Assembly: GCF_023094165.1 (NCBI RefSeq)
Contig: NZ_JALMDK010000003.1
Coordinates: 744,001 to 808,000 of the forward strand
Direction: 5' to 3'
Length of the DNA stretch: 64,000 bases
Origin: Crossiella sp. S99.2
GTDB lineage: Bacteria; Actinomycetota; Actinomycetes; Mycobacteriales; Pseudonocardiaceae
The translations under genes and the position numbers were made by a program. Positions within the stretch are counted from its first letter, which is position 1. Each line of letters begins with the position of its first letter. Of this stretch, positions 58,405-64,000 are shown in pieces. The notes beneath the pieces were generated by a model, which was given only the letters and a program-made list of their open reading frames with translations, was not told the DNA's origin and did not search any database.

Positions 58405-61242
58405 ATGACTTTCCGCGACCGTCTCGGCATTGTGGTCGGCACCGAAGTCTTTTGCCGGGCAGGGGTGCGGGTGGGGTTGTTCGAGCGGGACGCCGAACTG
58501 GGGCGGATCGGTGCGCTGCTGCAGGCGGCCGCGGCGGGGCGGGGCACGTCGGCGCTGGTCGAGGGGGTGCCCGGGATCGGCAAGACCGCGGTGCTGGCCG
58601 CCGCCGGCGACCTGGCGACCGGACGTGGTTTCCGGGTGCTCACCGCCACCGGCGGCGAACTGGAGCAGGATCTGCCGTTCGCGCTGATCCGTCAACTGTT
58701 CGAGCCCGCGTTGCGCACCGCCGACCCCGAGGTCCGGACCGGGGCCGCGGCACTGGCCGCGCCGGTCTTCGCCGCCGACGGGCCCCAAGCAGCGGTGGGC
58801 AGCGTGGTGCACGGGCTGTACTGGCTGTGCTCCAACCTGGCCGAACCCGCGCCGCTGCTGCTCGCGGTGGACGACGCGCACTGGGCGGACGAAGCCTCGC
58901 TGCGGTTCGTCTCGCACCTGGCCCGGCGGATGGCCGACCTGCCGGTGCTGCTCCTGCTCGGCAGCCGCCCGGTCGCCCCGGACGCGGCGCTCACCCTGGC
59001 CCTGGGCGGGGTGGACCCGGTGCGGCTGAACCTGGCCCCGCTGTCCGAACACGCGGTCGGCCGGTTCGTCCGGGACCGCCTCTCCCCCGCCGCTGACGCC
59101 GAGTTCTGCCGCGCCTGCGCGCAGGCCACCGGCGGCAACCCGTTCCTGCTCACCGAGGCGATCACCGCGTTGCGTGCCGATCGGGTGCCGCCGGTGGCCG
59201 CGCAGGCGGGCCGGGTGCCCGGGTTGCAGGCCGCGCCGATCGCGCGCACCGTGCTGACCCGGCTCAGCCGCCTCGGCCCCGAGGCGGTCCGGCTGGTCAG
59301 GGCCCTGGCGGTACTCGGTCCCGCCGCGGATCTGCGCCGCCCGGCCCGGCTGGCCGACCTGCCCCTGGACACCGCCACCGAACTCGCCGACCTGCTCGCC
59401 CGCGAGTCCATCCTCACCGGCGGCTATCCCCTCGATTTCGCGCATCCACTGGTGCGCACCGCGGTCTACGCCGACGGCACCGACATCCGCCGCGCCGCCG
59501 ACCATCGCCGCGCGGTGCAGGTGCTCACCGCCGAGCAGGCCCCCGCCGAACAACTCGTGCCGCACCTGCTGGCCGCCGCGCCCAGCGCCGACCCCGCGGT
59601 GGTCACCGCCCTGGTCGCGGCCGCGGCCAACGCGCTCGGCCGGGGTGCGCCCGAGGCCGCCGCGAGCTGCCTGCGCCGGGCACTGGCCGAACCCCCGGCC
59701 ACCGCCGACCTGCCCAGACTGCACGCCGAACTGGGCCGGGCGCTGGGCATGGCCAACCGTCCGGCCGAGGCCGCCCCGGCGTTGCGGGCCGCCTTCGACC
59801 TGAGCACCGACCCGGTCATCCGCGGCGAACTGGCCCTGGACCTGGGTGCGGTGATGGTGCAGACCGGCCGCCCGGACGCGGCCATGGAAACCTTCGAGCT
59901 GGCCTGCGCGGCCCTGGACGAGGGCGAGTTGCCGTTGCAGCTCACCGTCGCCTACTCGATGGCCAGCTTCGTCAGCATGCGCCCGCCCACCTCCTGGATC
60001 GCCCGCCTGGACCAGCTCGCGGACACCGTGTCCGCGGCGACCGAGGCGGGCCGGATGGTGTTGGCCTGTCTGGCGTTCGGCGCCTGCGCCACCGCCGACC
60101 GCCCGGCCCAGGTGGTCGGCGAGCTGGCGGCTCGCGCCGTGGCCGGTTCGCTGCCGTCCCGGGACCAGTGGATCCTGGCCAACTTCGCCAGCACCGCCCT
60201 GGTCATGGCCGACCGGCTGCCCGAGGCCCTGGACGTGCTCGACCGCGGCGTCGAACACGCCCGCACCCGCGGCAACCTGGCCGAATTCCGCTACCTCGCC
60301 GTGCTGCGCTCCCGCACCGCGCTCACCGCCGGACACCTCCAGGAAGCCGAGGCCGACGGCCGCGCCGCACTGGCCCTGCACGAGGTCGACGGCGACCGCG
60401 AACTCCCCCTGGCCGCGGCCGTGCTGGTCGACGCCCTCGCCGAACAGGGCCACCTGGACGAGGCCCAGGCCGTGCTCACCGAACACGAACTGGACTCCGA
60501 AGAAGAAGTCCGGATGCTCATCGGCCACTTCGTGCACCTGGCCCGCGGCCGGCTCCGGCTCCGCCAGCAACGCCCTCGCGCCGCCCTGGCCGACCTGCTC
60601 GCCTGCGGCGCCGGACTGACCGGCGCGGGCGTGGTCAACCCGGGCTTCGCGCACTGGCGGGCCGACGCCGCGCTGGCCCAGCTCGCCCTCGGCGAACCCA
60701 CCGCGGCCAGAGACCTCGCCGAGGAGGAACTCGCACTGGCCCAAGGCTTCGGCGCGCCGAGAGCACACGGCATCGCGCTGCGCACCCTCGGCCTGATCGA
60801 GGGCGGCGGCACCCGGCTGGACCGCCTCGCCGAATCCGTGGACGTGCTGCGCCGCTCCACCGGCGTGCTCGAACTCGCGCACTCGCTGATCGAGTACGGC
60901 AGCGCGCTCCGCCGGGCCGGCCACCGCGCCGACGCCCAGCGCCACCTCCGCGAGGGCCTGGATCTGGCCAGCCGCCGGCACGCCCATCCCCTTGCCGCCC
61001 AAGCGAAACAGGAGCTGGTCGCCACTGGCGCCCGGCCCCGGCGAACCCTGCTCACCGGCGTCGACGCCCTCACCGCCAGCGAACTGCGAGTGGCCCGGCT
61101 GGCCGCCAACGGCGAGACCAACCGCGCCATCGCGCAAACCCTGTTCGTCAGCCGCCGCACCATCGAGGTCCACCTCACCAGCGCCTACCGCAAGCTCGGC
61201 ATCCAGTCCCGAGACCAGCTCCCGACCGCGCTGGGCGCGTAG
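58405..61242 (+). CDS. LuxR-family ATP-binding regulator (LAL type)
   Basis: 945 residues from ATG 58405; GTG 58465 or 58471, next to FERDAELGRI, could be the true start. Walker A GVPGIGKTA (about 54), Walker B LLLAVDDAHWAD (about 153), a long TPR-like helical middle (about 330-870), and a C-terminal LuxR helix-turn-helix (LTASELRVARLAANGETNRAIAQTLFVSRRTIEVHLTSAYRKL). Large ATP-dependent activators of this kind are typical of pathway-specific or stress regulation. The gene ends inside a large inverted repeat. Confidence 0.92.
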   Translation: MTFRDRLGIVVGTEVFCRAGVRVGLFERDAELGRIGALLQAAAAGRGTSALVEGVPGIGKTAVLAAAGDLATGRGFRVLTATGGELEQDLPFALIRQLFEPALRTADPEVRTGAAALAAPVFAADGPQAAVGSVVHGLYWLCSNLAEPAPLLLAVDDAHWADEASLRFVSHLARRMADLPVLLLLGSRPVAPDAALTLALGGVDPVRLNLAPLSEHAVGRFVRDRLSPAADAEFCRACAQATGGNPFLLTEAITALRADRVPPVAAQAGRVPGLQAAPIARTVLTRLSRLGPEAVRLVRALAVLGPAADLRRPARLADLPLDTATELADLLARESILTGGYPLDFAHPLVRTAVYADGTDIRRAADHRRAVQVLTAEQAPAEQLVPHLLAAAPSADPAVVTALVAAAANALGRGAPEAAASCLRRALAEPPATADLPRLHAELGRALGMANRPAEAAPALRAAFDLSTDPVIRGELALDLGAVMVQTGRPDAAMETFELACAALDEGELPLQLTVAYSMASFVSMRPPTSWIARLDQLADTVSAATEAGRMVLACLAFGACATADRPAQVVGELAARAVAGSLPSRDQWILANFASTALVMADRLPEALDVLDRGVEHARTRGNLAEFRYLAVLRSRTALTAGHLQEAEADGRAALALHEVDGDRELPLAAAVLVDALAEQGHLDEAQAVLTEHELDSEEEVRMLIGHFVHLARGRLRLRQQRPRAALADLLACGAGLTGAGVVNPGFAHWRADAALAQLALGEPTAARDLAEEELALAQGFGAPRAHGIALRTLGLIEGGGTRLDRLAESVDVLRRSTGVLELAHSLIEYGSALRRAGHRADAQRHLREGLDLASRRHAHPLAAQAKQELVATGARPRRTLLTGVDALTASELRVARLAANGETNRAIAQTLFVSRRTIEVHLTSAYRKLGIQSRDQLPTALGA

Positions 61243-61269
61243 CGGTCGGCGCGGTCGGGAGCTGGTCTC
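61211..61269. repeat. Perfect 21-bp inverted repeat around the LAL stop codon
   Basis: Left arm 61211-61231 lies within the last codons of the LAL gene. Right arm 61249-61269 is its exact reverse complement, with a 17-base loop that contains the TAG at 61240-61242. The hairpin would be very stable and could stop transcription or protect the mRNA end. It abuts copy B of the dispersed repeat. Confidence 0.85.
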
Positions 61270-61339
61270 CCGGCGAGTTGGGCCAACCGGTACGCCGGTT
61301 TGGCCCAAGTGGGCGTCCCACTTTGGCCAAGTCGACGCC
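61270..61339. repeat. Dispersed 70-bp intergenic repeat, copy B
   Basis: About 85 percent identical to the reverse complement of 4566-4636 by direct comparison, starting CCGGCGAGTTGGGCCAAC and continuing with GGTACGCCGGTTTGG. It follows the LAL inverted repeat with no gap and precedes the GH87 gene by about 195 bp. Confidence 0.75.
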
Positions 61340-61534
61340 TGCGGACCGTTGACGTCACCGTCATCTGTCTGCAACCTTTGACTCCCCTGCCCGCAAAAAG
61401 TCGACTGTGATCGCTCAAATCATCGGCGATCATCTGCAACTTCATCGCATACGCCCTGTCACGCCCGCGGTCGCCGCCCTTCGCCCTGGCCCCGCGGCGT
61501 CCCGCCCTGCGCGGAAAACCGAACAGAGGTCCCC
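61340..61534. promoter_or_regulatory. Leader and promoter region of the GH87 gene
   Basis: About 195 bp without a gene. It includes an AT-richer patch (CTCAAATCATCGGCGATCATCTGCAAC) suited to a promoter; an exact operator cannot be defined. AGAGGT at 61525-61530 is the RBS for ATG 61535. Confidence 0.4.
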
Positions 61535-64000
61535 ATGCACTGGAAGCAGCTCAGACGGCTCAGCACCGCCCTGCTGGCGATCGGCCTGGTCAGCGCCGGT
61601 CTCACCCCCGCGACCGCACTGGCCGCACCGGCCGATCTGGCCCGCGGCAAGGCGATCGAGGCGTCCTCGGTCACCCAGAACTACGTGGCGGCCAACGCCA
61701 ACGACGGCAACATCGGCAGCTACTGGGAATCGGCTGGTTACCCGGCCACGCTGACCGTCAAGCTCGGGTCCAACGCCGACCTGGAATCGGTGGTCGTCAA
61801 GCTCAACCCGGACCCGATCTGGGGCCCGCGCACGCAGAGCATCCAGGTGCTGGGCCGCGAGCAGGCCGCCACCGGGTTCAGCTCGTTACGCGACCGCGCC
61901 GACTACCAGTTCAGCCCGACCGGCAACCAGAACTCGATCACCATCCCGGTCACCGGGCGGGCCGCTGACCTGCGGCTTCAGTTCTTCGGCAACACCGGTG
62001 CGCCCGGCGGCCAGGTGGGCGAGATCCAGGTCATCGGCACCCCGGCGCCCAACCCGGACCTGACCGTGTCCACGGTGTCCTGGAGCCCGGCCAGTCCCAG
62101 CGAGACCGACCCGATCACGCTGACCGCGCAGGTCCGCAACATCGGCTCGGCCCCGGCCGGCGCGACCACGGTCAACTTCAGCCTCGGCGGCGCGGTGGTC
62201 GGCAGTGCCCCGGTGGGCGCGCTGGCCGCGGGCGGCACAGCCACCGTCTCGGTCGGCGCGGGGACCAGGGCGATGGGCAGCTACCAGGTGTCCGCGCTGG
62301 TCGACCCGGCGAACACGATCGTCGAGCAGAACGACGCCAATAACGGCCTCACCGCGCCGAACCAGCTCGCCGTCGGGCAGGCGCCCGGCCCGGATCTGGA
62401 GGTCCTCGGCGTCACCTCGAACCCGGCCAGTCCGGCAGTCGGCGCGCAGGTCAGCTTCGCGGTGCAGCTGCGCAACCGCGGCACCAGCGCGGCCGGGAAC
62501 ACCGTCACCCGGGTCGCGGTCGGCGGGACCACGCTGAACACCCCGACCGGTCCGATCGCCGCGGGCGCGGAGGCCACCGTGGCGATCAGCGGCACCTGGA
62601 CCGCCAGCAGCGGCGGGGCCACCATCACCGCCACCGCCGATGCCACCGGCGTGCTCACCGAAACCAATGAGAACAACAACTCCCTGGCCCGCGCGATCGT
62701 GGTCGGCCGTGGCGCGGCGGTGCCCTATGTCGAGTACGAGGCCGAGGCCGCCCGCTACCAGGGCCAGCTGCTCAGCGCCGATCCGCTGCGCACCTTCGGG
62801 CACACCAACTTCGCCACCGAATCCTCCGGCCGCCAGTCCGTGCGGCTCAACAGCACCGGGCAGTTCGTCGAGTTCACCTCGGCCAACCAGGCCAACTCGA
62901 TCGTGGTGCGCAACTCGATCCCGGACGCGCCCGGCGGTGGCGGCATCGAGGCCACGATCAGCTTGTACGTCAACGATTCCTTCGTCCGCAAGCTCACCCT
63001 GTCCTCGCGGCACAGCTGGCTCTACGGCACCAGCGACGGACCCGAATCGCTGACCAACAACCCACAGGCCGATGCCCGCCGCCTGTTCGACGAATCGCAC
63101 GCGCTGCTGGCCAGCTCCTACCCGCCCGGCACCCGATTCAAGCTGCAGCGCGACGACGGTGACTCGGCGCAGTTCTACATCATCGACCTGATCGACCTGG
63201 AGCAGGTCGCGCCGGCCGCCAGCCAGCCTGCCGGATGCACCTCGATCACCAGCTACGGCGCGGTGCCGGGCGACGGGAACGACGACACCGACGCCATCCA
63301 GCGCGCGGTCACCGACGACCAGAACGGCGTGATCGGCTGCGTGTGGATCCCGGCCGGTCAGTGGCGGCAGGAGAAGAAGATCCTCACCGACGACCCGCAC
63401 AACCGCGGGCAGTACAACCAGGTCGGGATCAGCAACGTGACCATCCGCGGCGCGGGCATGTGGCACTCCCAGCTGTACACGCTGACCCAGCCGCACCTGG
63501 CCACCGGCGGGCTCAACCACCCGCACGAGGGCAACTTCGGCTTCGACATCGACAAGAACACGCAGATCTCCGACATCGCCATCTTCGGCTCCGGCCGGAT
63601 CCGCGGCGGCGACGGCAACGCCGAGGGCGGGGTGGGCCTCAATGGCCGCTTCGGCACCGGCACCAAGATCAGCAACGTCTGGATCGAGCACGCCAACGTG
63701 GGCGTCTGGGTCGGCCGCGATTTCGACAACATCCCCGAGCTGTGGGGGCCCGGTGACGGGCTGGAGTTCAGCGGCATGCGGATCCGCAACACCTACGCCG
63801 ACGGGATCAACTTCACCAACGGCACCCGCAACTCCACGGTGTTCAACTCCTCCTTCCGCACCACCGGGGACGACGCCCTCGCCGTGTGGGCCAACAAGTA
63901 CGTGAAGAACCAGTCGGTGGACATCGCGCACGACAACAAGTTCCTCAACAACACCATCCAGTTGCCCTGGCGCGCCAACGGGATCGCCGTCTACGGCGGC
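61535..64000 (+). CDS. Secreted GH87 alpha-1,3-glucanase (mutanase), 3' end outside window
   Basis: 822 residues visible, no stop. Signal peptide (RRLSTALLAIGLVSAGLTPATALA), a discoidin-like domain (about 30-165), two CARDB domains (about 172-285 and 287-395), a carbohydrate-binding beta-sandwich (YVEYEAEAARYQG, about 400-560), then a parallel beta-helix starting CTSITSYGAVPGDGNDDTDAIQRAV. Three Asp (D756 in ADGINF, D779 and D780 in GDDALAVW) occur with the spacing of the GH87 catalytic triad. Hydrolyses fungal or dental alpha-1,3-glucan. The RBS is AGAGGT. Confidence 0.9.
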   Translation, partial: MHWKQLRRLSTALLAIGLVSAGLTPATALAAPADLARGKAIEASSVTQNYVAANANDGNIGSYWESAGYPATLTVKLGSNADLESVVVKLNPDPIWGPRTQSIQVLGREQAATGFSSLRDRADYQFSPTGNQNSITIPVTGRAADLRLQFFGNTGAPGGQVGEIQVIGTPAPNPDLTVSTVSWSPASPSETDPITLTAQVRNIGSAPAGATTVNFSLGGAVVGSAPVGALAAGGTATVSVGAGTRAMGSYQVSALVDPANTIVEQNDANNGLTAPNQLAVGQAPGPDLEVLGVTSNPASPAVGAQVSFAVQLRNRGTSAAGNTVTRVAVGGTTLNTPTGPIAAGAEATVAISGTWTASSGGATITATADATGVLTETNENNNSLARAIVVGRGAAVPYVEYEAEAARYQGQLLSADPLRTFGHTNFATESSGRQSVRLNSTGQFVEFTSANQANSIVVRNSIPDAPGGGGIEATISLYVNDSFVRKLTLSSRHSWLYGTSDGPESLTNNPQADARRLFDESHALLASSYPPGTRFKLQRDDGDSAQFYIIDLIDLEQVAPAASQPAGCTSITSYGAVPGDGNDDTDAIQRAVTDDQNGVIGCVWIPAGQWRQEKKILTDDPHNRGQYNQVGISNVTIRGAGMWHSQLYTLTQPHLATGGLNHPHEGNFGFDIDKNTQISDIAIFGSGRIRGGDGNAEGGVGLNGRFGTGTKISNVWIEHANVGVWVGRDFDNIPELWGPGDGLEFSGMRIRNTYADGINFTNGTRNSTVFNSSFRTTGDDALAVWANKYVKNQSVDIAHDNKFLNNTIQLPWRANGIAVYGG

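Noticed and set aside
57556..61374. A 1272-codon open frame on the minus strand.
   Set aside because: It lies antisense to the LAL regulator, is dominated by Gly/Gln/Arg/Ala, and has no known domain; it is a GC-bias shadow.
61886..63931. 681-codon minus-strand frame antisense to the GH87 gene.
   Set aside because: Val/Gly/Asp-rich shadow; the plus strand has clear domains.
1..64000. tRNA, rRNA and known riboswitches.
   Set aside because: No cloverleaf, rRNA-like stretch or recognisable riboswitch core was found on reading both strands by eye; a covariance-model search would be needed to be certain.

Overview
The window is very GC-rich, with third-position G/C codons, many GTG starts, and many 4-base ATGA, GTGA or CTGA start/stop overlaps. 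Its gene families (NgcEF-type sugar uptake, SARP and LAL regulators, an ECF41 sigma factor, AurF-type oxygenase, PrsW) point to a mycelial actinomycete, probably Pseudonocardiales. The order is inference. No rRNA, tRNA, CRISPR array, transposase or phage gene was seen. It reads as ordinary chromosome rich in regulators rather than a genomic island.

Layout. 1-4556: the end of a chitobiose/GlcNAc ABC importer, then an AurF-like diiron oxygenase with its own ferredoxin-reductase behind a large palindrome. 4655-9896: a MerR regulator divergent from an operon of two ABC half-transporters and an O-methyltransferase, with an iron box at the promoter. 9865-15785: regulators, each beside a small enzyme gene (WYL/NTF2-like, TetR/hydrolase), a decayed DUF488 gene, glutaminase and a LysR regulator. 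15927-23544: secreted and membrane proteins of unknown role, an MFS carrier with an apparent CTG start, and a DEDDh exonuclease interrupted by decapeptide repeats. 23942-29308: a two-component system co-transcribed with an ABC-2 exporter, then an amidohydrolase and an unknown gene. 29376-32997: a pyrophosphatase-like gene, an SRPBCC gene, a gene remnant and two secreted hydrolases. 33061-36279: a manganese uptake operon with its MntR. 36398-39013: methyltransferase, PrsW protease and small envelope proteins. 39497-45877: a response regulator whose receiver domain is split by about 185 residues of 12-residue repeats, a trypsin-like protease, a WYL/VOC pair, and twin vWA-like membrane proteins. 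46050-55474: an NmrA/LLM redox pair with an XRE regulator, a SARP regulator divergent from a dehalogenase-like hydrolase, a small HhH protein, and an ECF41 sigma factor with a flavoprotein. 55520-64000: PadR/VOC/GlxA regulators, a lipoprotein, a large LAL regulator, and the first 822 codons of a secreted GH87 alpha-1,3-glucanase.

Three themes recur. (1) Regulators sit divergent from small targets with near-perfect palindromes between them (10875, 36325, 42656, 56549) or an 11-bp direct repeat (52082). (2) Intragenic tandem repeats appear to be amplified copies of a protein's own conserved segment, in the exonuclease (22257-22436) and the response regulator (39809-40342), both in frame. (3) Noncoding repeats lie at gene ends: a 70-bp element found twice (4566, 61270), a 16-bp tandem array (23695-23918), and a perfect 21-bp inverted repeat around a stop codon (61211-61269). 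The two in-frame expansions inside catalytic or signalling folds are the most unusual features of the window.
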